From an uncultured Caldimicrobium sp. (GTDB lineage: Bacteria > Desulfobacterota > Thermodesulfobacteria > Thermodesulfobacteriales > Thermodesulfobacteriaceae): 7,136 nucleotides of DNA. Location of the stretch: assembly GCA_938091475.1 (NCBI GenBank), contig CALLJI010000010.1, positions 1 through 7,136 of the forward strand, given 5' to 3'. Within the stretch, counting starts at the first letter, position 1, and every line of letters starts with the position of its first letter. The notes below the pieces were generated by a model. The model worked only from the letters and a program-made list of their open reading frames with translations. It was not told the origin of the DNA and did not search any database. This document shows, one piece after another, positions 1 to 6,491 of the stretch. The position numbers and the translations under genes were made by a program.

Positions 1-2
1 TG

Positions 3-10
3 AAGGAGAT
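3..10 (+). promoter_or_regulatory. Ribosome binding site of murG
   Basis: AAGGAGAT lies 6 bases before a TTG codon at 17. This strong Shine-Dalgarno match at good spacing is the main reason to accept the non-ATG start. Confidence 0.8.
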
Positions 11-16
11 TTACCA

Positions 17-1102
17 TTGAGGTGGCTTGTGGTAGCAGGTGGCACAGGAGGGCACTTAATGCCAGGGATTGCCTTAGCTGAGGAAATACTTAGCCAAGGA
101 GATGAGGTGCTCTTCATAGCTGGGAATAGAAAGATCGAGAGGATGATTCTAAGTGGAAAGCCCTTTAGGGTAGAACATATAGATGTAGAGGGTTTTGTGG
201 GAAGGGCTTTGAAAGATAAATTAAGGGCTTTCAAGAAGCTTATAAGTTCCTTGGGAAAGGTTTATAAAATTTTGAGGAGTTATAATCCTTCTGTGATCTT
301 AGCAGAGGGAGGCTATGTTTCCTTTCCTGTAGTTTTGGTAGGGAAAATGCTTGGAAAAAGGGTGGGACTCCATGAACAAAATTATATCCCGGGTAGGGCT
401 AATCTTTGGTTAAAAAGATTGGCGGATAGAATTTTTGTTAGTTTTCCGGATAGTGTGCAATTTTTTCCACAGGAGAAAACTCTTTTTTCTGGAAATCCTG
501 TAAGAAAAGAACTTTTTCAGGAAAGAGAAAGAGTGCATAGGGGAATAGGACTTCTTGTGCTAGGAGGGAGTTTAGGGGCAAGATTTCTCAATCAACTTAT
601 TTTGGAGGTAGTAGAGGAGCTTTTTTCCTCTTTTCCCCATCTTTTCCTTATTCATCAAACTGGGCTTGAAGAATACCCAAGAGTAAAGGAGGCTTATGAA
701 AGGTTAGAGATATGGCAAAATTACAAGGAGCAGATAAAAATTTATCCTTTTATTGAGGATATGGGTTGGGCCTATCACCAAGCTGATTTAGTGATAGCAA
801 GGGCAGGTGCAACTACCTTGGCAGAAATTATTGCCTTACATAAGCCTGCTATCCTCATTCCCTTTCCTTTTGCTACTCACAGGCATCAAGAGAGGAATGC
901 AGAGGTTTTAGTAAAATTAGGGGGAGCCCTTATGTATCTTCAAGAGAACTTAGATAAAAGAAAATTTTTAGAGGATTTAAAGGGGCTTCTTAAAGATAGG
1001 GATAGGCTAAGCCAGATGAGTAGAGCCTATGAGGGATTTTATAAAGTAAAACCTGAATGGGTAATCTTAGAGGAGATGCGAAAACTTTTAAGGGGAGAGT
1101 AA
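17..1102 (+). CDS. murG: MurG, UDP-GlcNAc:lipid I N-acetylglucosaminyltransferase
   Basis: MurG transfers GlcNAc from UDP-GlcNAc to lipid I (undecaprenyl-PP-MurNAc-pentapeptide) at the cytoplasmic face of the inner membrane, giving lipid II. The 361-residue protein has the usual length and the two-domain GT-B, family GT28 layout. Visible motifs are the N-terminal glycine loop GGTGGH (residues 8-13), the second loop GGY (98-100), HEQN (119-122), GGSLGA at the start of the C-terminal domain (183-188), the donor-binding stretch RAGATTLAE (262-270; E270 aligns with the ribose-binding Glu of E. coli MurG) and PFPFATHRHQERNA (282-295). The start is TTG, chosen because AAGGAGAT sits 6 bases upstream and the glycine loop must begin within about 8 residues; no ATG nearby fits. 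The first gene of the window, it is followed 7 bases later by murC. Nothing essential is missing. Confidence 0.97.
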   Translation: MRWLVVAGGTGGHLMPGIALAEEILSQGDEVLFIAGNRKIERMILSGKPFRVEHIDVEGFVGRALKDKLRAFKKLISSLGKVYKILRSYNPSVILAEGGYVSFPVVLVGKMLGKRVGLHEQNYIPGRANLWLKRLADRIFVSFPDSVQFFPQEKTLFSGNPVRKELFQERERVHRGIGLLVLGGSLGARFLNQLILEVVEELFSSFPHLFLIHQTGLEEYPRVKEAYERLEIWQNYKEQIKIYPFIEDMGWAYHQADLVIARAGATTLAEIIALHKPAILIPFPFATHRHQERNAEVLVKLGGALMYLQENLDKRKFLEDLKGLLKDRDRLSQMSRAYEGFYKVKPEWVILEEMRKLLRGE

Positions 1103-1107
1103 AGGAG
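1103..1107 (+). promoter_or_regulatory. Ribosome binding site of murC, short spacing
   Basis: AGGAG lies only 2 bases before the ATG at 1110 and overlaps the end of the murG stop codon. A second purine run, AGGGGAG (1091-1097), lies 12 bases upstream of the ATG. Neither spacing is ideal, and no other in-frame start codon before the Rossmann motif offers a better choice. Confidence 0.5.
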
Positions 1108-1109
1108 AT

Positions 1110-2501
1110 ATGCTTGAGAAGGTAAGAAAGATTCATTTTATTGGTATAGGTGGAGTGGGGATGAGTGGTCTTGCCCTCATACTTGCTCGGTTGGGACATA
1201 AAGTAACTGGCTGTGATGTGGTAGAGAGTAAATATGTCAAAGCCTTACGCAAGGCTGGAATAGAGGTTTATTTGGGGCATAACCCCTCTCATCTCGAAGG
1301 GATTGAAATTGTAGTTTATACTTCTGCTTTATCCAAGGATCATCCAGAGTTAAGAGCTGCCAAAGAGAAAGGGTTAATTTTACTTCCCCGGGCTAAGATG
1401 TTATCGGAGGTAATGGGTGCCTATGCCAAGAGTATAGTAGTTGCAGGTTCCCATGGGAAAACCACTACTACCTCTATGATTGCAGAGATTTTGCTTAACC
1501 TCAGACTTAATCCCACGGTAATTGTAGGGGGAGTAATAAGAAATGTAAAGGCAAATTCCCTTTTGGGGGAGGGAGAATATTTAGTAGCAGAAGCAGATGA
1601 AAGTGATGGATCCTTTCTTTATTACACACCTTTTATCGAGGTGATCACCAATATTGATAAGGAACATCTTGATTTTTATGCGGATTTCCAAGCTATTAAA
1701 AAAGCCTTTGCAAGCTTTATTGTAAGATGTCATCCTGAGGGCAAGGTTATTCTTTGCGGAGATGATCCTGGAGTTCGAGAAGTGGTAGAGGAGCTTTCAG
1801 GTCCTTTCCTTTTTTATGGTTTTTCTGAGGGAGTAGATGTGCAAGGTAAAATTTTAGAGGAAGGAGCTTATCCATTGGTTGAGGTTCTCTATCGAGGAAA
1901 AACCTTAGGATCCTTTAGACTTAGCATTCCAGGAAAACACAATGCACAGAATGCTCTTGGAGCAATAGCAGTGGCTTTGGTTCTTGATTTACCTATTAAG
2001 AGGGTTTTGAAAATCTTAGAGAATTTTAGTGGGGTAAAAAGGAGACTTGATTTTAAAGGAATATATAAGGGGGCCTTGCTTTTAGATGATTATGCCCATC
2101 ATCCGAGGGAAATTGCAGTTACTCTTGATACCTTAAGAAAACTTTATCCCGAAAGGAAACTATGTTTAGTTTTTCAACCGCACAGGTATAGTCGTACTAA
2201 AGCTCTATGGGAGGAGTTTTTAATCACCCTTAGGGAACCAGATCTTTTAATATTAACTGAGATATATCCAGCCAGTGAACCCCCCATTCCGGGGATTACT
2301 GGTGAGAGTTTTTATTACGCAGTAAGGGAATTGAGGGCAACTAAACCCACTTTCTTTGAAAGAGAGGGGGAGGGAATAAAAAATTTGATTGAAAAGATAG
2401 CCTCTGAAGACTGGTTAATACTTACTATGGGAGCTGGAAATATATATAAAATTTGGGATGAGCTCTTGTATAAGAGTGAAGTAAACTATGAAGTGGCTTA
2501 A
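1110..2501 (+). CDS. murC: MurC, UDP-N-acetylmuramate--L-alanine ligase
   Basis: This is the cytoplasmic ATP-dependent ligase that adds L-alanine to UDP-MurNAc, the first amino acid of the peptidoglycan stem peptide. At 463 residues it has the normal length. The three Mur ligase domains are visible in order: a Rossmann-like UDP-binding domain with HFIGIGGVGMSGLA (9-22); a central ATPase domain with P-loop GSHGKTTTT (113-121), EADESDGSF (161-169) and NIDKEHLDFY (181-190); and the HNAQNALGA segment (277-285) leading into the C-terminal domain with DDYAHHP (326-332), QPHRYSRT (356-363) and EIYPASEPPIPG (384-395). The GIGGVGMSG and DDYAHHP motifs point to MurC rather than MurD, MurE or MurF. It follows murG by 7 bases, and its last 14 bases overlap the start of murB, suggesting coupled translation. 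The ribosome binding site is unusually close to the ATG (see its own entry). Confidence 0.98.
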   Translation: MLEKVRKIHFIGIGGVGMSGLALILARLGHKVTGCDVVESKYVKALRKAGIEVYLGHNPSHLEGIEIVVYTSALSKDHPELRAAKEKGLILLPRAKMLSEVMGAYAKSIVVAGSHGKTTTTSMIAEILLNLRLNPTVIVGGVIRNVKANSLLGEGEYLVAEADESDGSFLYYTPFIEVITNIDKEHLDFYADFQAIKKAFASFIVRCHPEGKVILCGDDPGVREVVEELSGPFLFYGFSEGVDVQGKILEEGAYPLVEVLYRGKTLGSFRLSIPGKHNAQNALGAIAVALVLDLPIKRVLKILENFSGVKRRLDFKGIYKGALLLDDYAHHPREIAVTLDTLRKLYPERKLCLVFQPHRYSRTKALWEEFLITLREPDLLILTEIYPASEPPIPGITGESFYYAVRELRATKPTFFEREGEGIKNLIEKIASEDWLILTMGAGNIYKIWDELLYKSEVNYEVA

Positions 2502-3405
2502 AGATTTAGATAGCTTTTTAGAGGACCGAGGGATTTTTTATCTCCGAGAGGAAACTCTTGCTCCCCATACCACTATTAAAATAGGTGGGAGGGCTTTGCG
2601 CACTTTGTATCCGGCAAGAGAGGATGAGCTTATTTCCCTTTTAACTTACTTAGAGAGTAAAGAGATACCCTGGTATGTGGTAGGTGGGGGTAGTAATTTA
2701 TTAGTGTCTGATGAGGGATACCAAGGGGTAGTAATTATGTTAAAAAACTTAAGGGGGATCGAGGAGCTTTCCTGTGGAGAGCAACTAAGAGTAAAGGCTT
2801 TATCTGGCACAAAAATTAATGAGATCTTGAGGTTTTGTTATCATAAAGGATATAGTGGATTTGAGTTTTTGGCAGGAGTGCCGGCAACCTTAGGTGGAGC
2901 TATCAGAATGAATGCAGGGGCCTTTGGAAAGAGCACCTCATTTTTAGTTAGAAAGATAAAACTCTACAGAGAGGGAAGGGTTTGGGAAAGGGAAAGCAAG
3001 GAGGAGATGTGGAGTTATAGATCCTTTAAAGAAGAGGGTGTTATTCTTTCAGCAGAGTTAGAATTTCCTAAGCAAGAAAGGGAGGTCATTAGCGCCCAAT
3101 TAAAGGAAATTTGGGAAAAGAGAAGGCTAACTCAGCCTGTCTCCGAGAGAACCTTTGGCTCTGTCTTTAAAAATCCTCCCTGTTGTTATGCCGGGGCTTT
3201 AATTGAGCAAGTGGAGCTAAAGGGTTATAAAATAGGTAAGGCCAAAATTTCAGAAAAACATGCTAATTTTATTGTAAATGAAGGCGGAGCAAGGGCAAAA
3301 GAAGTAATAGAGCTTATGCAGTTTGCGCAGAAAAAGGTCTGGGAAACCTTTAGGATTTACCTTGAGCCAGAAGTTAAGTTTTTGGGGATAACCTATGAAG
3401 CTTAG
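2488..3405 (+). CDS. murB: MurB, UDP-N-acetylenolpyruvoylglucosamine reductase (short, type II-like)
   Basis: MurB is a cytoplasmic FAD enzyme that uses NADPH to reduce UDP-GlcNAc-enolpyruvate to UDP-MurNAc, the substrate of MurC encoded just upstream. At 305 residues it has the length of the shorter type II enzymes rather than the longer E. coli type I form. FAD-binding segments are VVGGGSNLLVSD (64-75) and the stretch at 127-147 with LAGVP, GGA and MNAGAFG. Catalytic candidates are R178 in YRSF, S225 in GSVFKNP (the proton donor position) and E295 in LEPEVKF near the C terminus. SEKHANFIVN (255-264) is also typical. An oddity is the adjacent pair C232-C233 just after the catalytic loop. The ATG lies inside the end of murC (14-base overlap) and only a weak GAGTGAAG-like site precedes it, so translation is probably coupled to murC. 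The start is supported by conserved sequence beginning within 25 residues. Confidence 0.97.
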   Translation: MKWLKDLDSFLEDRGIFYLREETLAPHTTIKIGGRALRTLYPAREDELISLLTYLESKEIPWYVVGGGSNLLVSDEGYQGVVIMLKNLRGIEELSCGEQLRVKALSGTKINEILRFCYHKGYSGFEFLAGVPATLGGAIRMNAGAFGKSTSFLVRKIKLYREGRVWERESKEEMWSYRSFKEEGVILSAELEFPKQEREVISAQLKEIWEKRRLTQPVSERTFGSVFKNPPCCYAGALIEQVELKGYKIGKAKISEKHANFIVNEGGARAKEVIELMQFAQKKVWETFRIYLEPEVKFLGITYEA

Positions 3406-4111
3406 CTTGAAATTTATTCTTCTTCTCGGGCTATTTCTTGGTATGCTTAGCTTTGGTATAGTTTATTCTTTATATTTTACAGATTTGTTTGTCTTAAAAG
3501 AAATAAAGGTTTTTCAAAACAAAAAGGTCTCCAAGGAGGAAATAATAAGGCTTACCAACTTGAAAGGTGGAGAGAGACTCTTTAGAGTGAACTTAAAGAG
3601 CTTACAGGAGAAACTTAAGGCACATCCACTAATTGAGGAGGTAACCCTTGCGAGGAGATTACCCTATATCTTAGAGATTACTGTAAAAGAGCGGGAAGGG
3701 TTGGCCATTTTAGTCCGAGAAAATAGAGGATATTTAATAGATAAAAAAGGGGTTATCATAGGGGGGATTCTACCTCAGGATTATATGTTTTATCCGATGG
3801 TAGAAATCAAAAATGAAGAATACAAAGAGAAATTCTTTCTTTTCTTAGATTGGGTTAAACATAACAAAAACTATTTGCCTGTTTACGAGAATTTATCTAA
3901 AATAATTTTAGAGGAGGATAAGATAATTTTTTATACCAAAAATCATCTTCAGATTTATTTTCCTATGGTGATGGTTGAAAATTTAATTGAACTCTACAGA
4001 CACCTTGATAAAATTATGGTTTATCTTTATGACAACAATCTTGTTGAAAAGGTTGAATTGATAAGACTTGACTATCCCAATGGGAGGGCTTTATTAAGAT
4101 TTAGGAGTTAG
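3395..4111 (+). CDS. ftsQ: FtsQ/DivIB, bitopic divisome protein
   Basis: FtsQ is an inner-membrane division protein that, in studied bacteria, recruits FtsL and FtsB and helps control septal synthesis. This copy has 238 residues. After a very short cytoplasmic tail of about 6 residues comes one transmembrane helix (about 7-28), then a POTRA domain (about 33-100, starting FVLKEIKVF and ending LEITVKERE), then the FtsQ C-terminal domain, whose last strand VELIRLDYPNGRALLR (220-235) matches the usual end of the family. The call rests on topology, the POTRA pattern and position between murB and ftsA; residue identity is low outside these parts, as is normal for FtsQ. It overlaps murB by 11 bases with only a weak GGGG before the ATG, which suggests coupled translation. 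The 3' half is markedly AT-rich (see findings). Its last codons, AGG AGT, supply the ribosome binding site for ftsA. Confidence 0.92.
   Translation: MKLSLKFILLLGLFLGMLSFGIVYSLYFTDLFVLKEIKVFQNKKVSKEEIIRLTNLKGGERLFRVNLKSLQEKLKAHPLIEEVTLARRLPYILEITVKEREGLAILVRENRGYLIDKKGVIIGGILPQDYMFYPMVEIKNEEYKEKFFLFLDWVKHNKNYLPVYENLSKIILEEDKIIFYTKNHLQIYFPMVMVENLIELYRHLDKIMVYLYDNNLVEKVELIRLDYPNGRALLRFRS
4103..4107 (+). promoter_or_regulatory. Ribosome binding site of ftsA inside ftsQ
   Basis: AGGAG is formed by the last sense codons of ftsQ. It lies 4 bases before the ATG at 4112 and 7 bases before the in-frame ATG at 4115. The spacing favours the second ATG as the true start, shortening FtsA by one residue. 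Confidence 0.65.
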
Positions 4112-5320
4112 ATGATGAAAAGAGGGGAAGGTCTCTTAGTAGTGGATGTAGGGACAACTAAAATTTCAGCGTTAATAGGAGAAGAGCGAGAAGGTAAGCT
4201 CTGGGCAACTGGTCTTGGAGTTTCACCTTCCCAGGGATTGAAGAGGGGCTGTATAATTAATATCGAAGAGGCTACACAAAGCATTAAAAATGCCATAGAT
4301 AAAGCACTTAATCAAGCTAAGGTTGAACCCACTTTTGTCTATACCAGTATAGCTGGAAATCATATCAAGACTTATTATGGTATGGGGGTAATTGCCCTTA
4401 GGGACAAAGAAGTCACTCCTCAGGATGTAGAAGAGGTTTTAAAATCCGCTCAAACGGTGGATTTGCCCCCAAATAAACTTATCATCCATGTGATACCACA
4501 GGAATTCGTGGTAGACCAAAACAAAGGTATACTTCATCCTGTAGGTATGGTGGGTGTGCGTCTTGAAGCCCATGTTCAGCTAATTACCGCAGAAAGAGCT
4601 CATATTCAGAACCTAATTAAGTGTTTTGAAAATCTTGGATTAGAGGTGGATGGAGTGATTTTTCAGGGGCTTGCCTCTGCTGAGGCAGTCCTTACTCCAG
4701 AGGAGAAAGAATTAGGAGTTCTTCTCATCGATTTGGGTGGTGGAACCAGTGATTTGGTTATCTATAAGGAGAATGTCCTGAGATATGCGGCCTCATTACC
4801 CTTAGGAGGTGAATTATTAACAGGAGACTTAGCTATCTGTTTGCGAACCACAAGAGCCGAAGCAGAGCGCATTAAAATTGAAAAAGGGGTATGCCTCAGA
4901 GAATTAGTGAATGAAGAGGATTTCGTAGAGGTTCCTGGCATTGGCCATAGACCAAGCACTAAGATTAGTAAAAAAATTGTGGCAGAAATTTTAGAGGAGA
5001 GAGTTAAGGAGCTTTTGACTTTGATTGAGGCTGAGATTGATAAGTTCTCAAATACCTATTTCATAAGTGGGGCTGTTCTTACAGGGGGAACCTCTCTTAT
5101 ACCAGGATTAATTTATCTCACTGATCAAATTTTAGATTTACCCGCAAGAATTGGTTATCCTGAAAGACTTCCAGGGCTTACTGAAGAAATTTATCATCCG
5201 CAGTTTGCTACAGCTGTGGGTATGCTGCTTTATGCCTATAACAATCTTATTCAGGGTTTAGAAAAGGCACCTAAGAAAAAGGGATTCATTGAAAAATTAA
5301 AGGAACTTTTGAAAATTTAA
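4112..5320 (+). CDS. ftsA: FtsA, actin-like membrane tether of the Z-ring
   Basis: FtsA is an actin-family ATPase that links FtsZ filaments to the cytoplasmic face of the inner membrane and recruits later divisome proteins. It has 402 residues (401 from the second ATG), close to the E. coli protein. Motifs in order are phosphate 1 VVDVGTTKI (10-18), the FtsA-specific 1C/SHS2 region (about 84-163, including PQEFVVDQ and HPVGMVGVRLEAH), phosphate 2 LLIDLGGGTSDLVI (204-217), GGELLTGDLA followed by RAEAERIK (232-255), and the adenosine motif AVLTGGTSLIPG (321-332). The final 13 residues (390-402) form an amphipathic helix with alternating K/E and L/I/F, the expected membrane-targeting sequence, joined by a short linker with a KKK cluster. 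The 1C region and C-terminal helix separate it from MreB and DnaK relatives. It starts immediately after the ftsQ stop codon and ends 16 bases before ftsZ. Confidence 0.98.
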   Translation: MMKRGEGLLVVDVGTTKISALIGEEREGKLWATGLGVSPSQGLKRGCIINIEEATQSIKNAIDKALNQAKVEPTFVYTSIAGNHIKTYYGMGVIALRDKEVTPQDVEEVLKSAQTVDLPPNKLIIHVIPQEFVVDQNKGILHPVGMVGVRLEAHVQLITAERAHIQNLIKCFENLGLEVDGVIFQGLASAEAVLTPEEKELGVLLIDLGGGTSDLVIYKENVLRYAASLPLGGELLTGDLAICLRTTRAEAERIKIEKGVCLRELVNEEDFVEVPGIGHRPSTKISKKIVAEILEERVKELLTLIEAEIDKFSNTYFISGAVLTGGTSLIPGLIYLTDQILDLPARIGYPERLPGLTEEIYHPQFATAVGMLLYAYNNLIQGLEKAPKKKGFIEKLKELLKI

Positions 5321-5330
5321 GAGGAGGAGG
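5321..5330 (+). promoter_or_regulatory. Strong ribosome binding site of ftsZ
   Basis: GAGGAGGAGG lies 6 bases before the ftsZ ATG, in the 16-base gap after ftsA. It is the longest Shine-Dalgarno match in the window and fits the known need for far more FtsZ than FtsA from a shared transcript. Confidence 0.85.
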
Positions 5331-5336
5331 ACAAAA

Positions 5337-6461
5337 ATGACACTATCCTTTGATCTGCTTTATCAGGAAGAAATAAAGCTCCAGCCCAATATAAAGGTAA
5401 TAGGGGTAGGGGGAGCAGGGGGCAATGCTGTGGCTCATATGATAAAAAAGGGGCTTCAAGGCGTTGAGTTTATTATAGCCAACACAGACTATAAAGCTTT
5501 ATCTTTGAATCCAGCCCCTATTAAACTTCAACTTGGCAGAAATTTAACCAAAGGGCTGGGTGCAGGAGGAAGACCAGACATTGGTAGGAAAGCTGCAGAA
5601 GAATCAGAAAGAGAAATAAGAGAGATTTTAAAAGATGCAGATATGGTTTTTTTAGCTGCTGGGATGGGGGGTGGCACAGGAACTGGGGCAAGTCCAGTCA
5701 TAGCAAATATTTGTAAAGAGTTGGGAATATTAACCGTAGGAGTGGTTACCAAACCTTTTACCTTTGAGGGAAAAATAAGGGCTAAACAAGCTGAAGAGGG
5801 CTTGGAGGAACTAAAGAAATATGTAGATACATTAATAACTATCCCTAACGACAAATTAATCTTACTTGGGGCACCCCATGAGAGACTCTATGAGATGTTT
5901 AAAAGAGCAGATGATGTATTATATTATGCTGTGAGAGGTATATCAGACCTTATTTTATCACCAGGTTATATAAATCTTGATTTTGCGGATGTAAAGGCAG
6001 TAATGATGGAATCTGGAGGAGTAGCTTTGATGGGAATGGGTGAAGGCAAAGGAGAGGATAGAGCAGAGCTTGCAACACAGATGGCTATTTCAAGTCCTCT
6101 TTTAGAGGATCTATCCATCAGTGGAGCTAAGGGCCTCTTACTTAACATAAGTGTCCATCCAGAAACTCTTACCCTCCAGGAAACCCAATTTATCACTGGG
6201 ACCATTTCAAAGGAACTTCATCCAGAGGCAAGGGTCTACTTTGGAGTGGTCTTCGATGAATCCTTAGATGACCTCTTAAGGATTACAATAATTGCAACAG
6301 GTCTTGAAAAAGAGAAAAAAATCCAAAGAGAGGGTGAAAAGGTGATTTCCTTAGAAGAAAAAACTAATAGGCAAGGGAAGTTTAAAAAGATGGACTTAGA
6401 GGAGTGGCTTAAGGAAGAAATTATTGAAATCCCAACGATTTTAAGAAAAAGTGCCGATTAG
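5337..6461 (+). CDS. ftsZ: FtsZ, tubulin-like cell division GTPase
   Basis: FtsZ polymerises with GTP into the cytoplasmic Z-ring that organises division. It has 374 residues, within the normal range. The GTPase domain shows GVGGAGGNA (23-31), ANTD (48-51), the T3 loop GLGAGGRPDIG (73-83), the tubulin signature GGGTGTG (111-117), TKPFTFEGKIR (138-148), PNDKL (170-174) and the T7 catalytic loop NLDFADVK (213-220), whose D215 and D218 complete the active site of the next subunit. The second domain includes AISSPLLEDLSISGAKG (250-266) and ends near IIATGL (318-323). A short, charged, variable linker (about 324-360) leads to the conserved tail IIEIPTILRK (362-371), which binds FtsA and other partners. 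The T3 loop carries R79 and D81 where many FtsZ proteins have N and E. The ATG at 5337 is fixed by the strong ribosome binding site. No terminator is visible after the stop. Confidence 0.99.
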   Translation: MTLSFDLLYQEEIKLQPNIKVIGVGGAGGNAVAHMIKKGLQGVEFIIANTDYKALSLNPAPIKLQLGRNLTKGLGAGGRPDIGRKAAEESEREIREILKDADMVFLAAGMGGGTGTGASPVIANICKELGILTVGVVTKPFTFEGKIRAKQAEEGLEELKKYVDTLITIPNDKLILLGAPHERLYEMFKRADDVLYYAVRGISDLILSPGYINLDFADVKAVMMESGGVALMGMGEGKGEDRAELATQMAISSPLLEDLSISGAKGLLLNISVHPETLTLQETQFITGTISKELHPEARVYFGVVFDESLDDLLRITIIATGLEKEKKIQREGEKVISLEEKTNRQGKFKKMDLEEWLKEEIIEIPTILRKSAD

Positions 6462-6475
6462 TTAACAAGTAAAGA

Positions 6476-6481
6476 GGGAGG
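6476..6481 (+). promoter_or_regulatory. Ribosome binding site of the ParB-like gene
   Basis: GGGAGG within a purine-rich run lies 10 bases before a GTG at 6492, in the 30-base gap after ftsZ. No earlier in-frame start exists between the ftsZ stop and this GTG, and the next in-frame ATG would delete about 43 residues of the domain. Confidence 0.65.
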
Positions 6482-6491
6482 AAAAGATAAA

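Noticed and set aside
3911..3920. GAGGAGGATA inside ftsQ, looks like a ribosome binding site
   Set aside because: No ATG, GTG or TTG follows at usable distance; the bases simply encode E-E-D in FtsQ.
4068..4096. TTGACT with a hexamer 17 bases downstream, possible ftsA/ftsZ promoter at the end of ftsQ
   Set aside because: The hexamer at -10 spacing, TTATTA, matches the consensus at only one position, and the better TAAGAT is 21 bases away, which is too far.
5528..5854. 108-codon open frame on the minus strand inside ftsZ
   Set aside because: It lies fully inside a certain gene, its translation is low-complexity rich in S, P and A, and no ribosome binding site or family resemblance is visible. 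It is a shadow of purine-rich codons on the other strand. The smaller minus-strand frames at 990-1199, 4108-4296, 4762-4959 and 5966-6205 were dropped for the same reasons.
6462..6491. Possible terminator between ftsZ and the ParB-like gene
   Set aside because: The 30-base gap holds no GC-rich inverted repeat or T-run, only a short GTTAAC palindrome at its left end and a purine-rich ribosome binding site.
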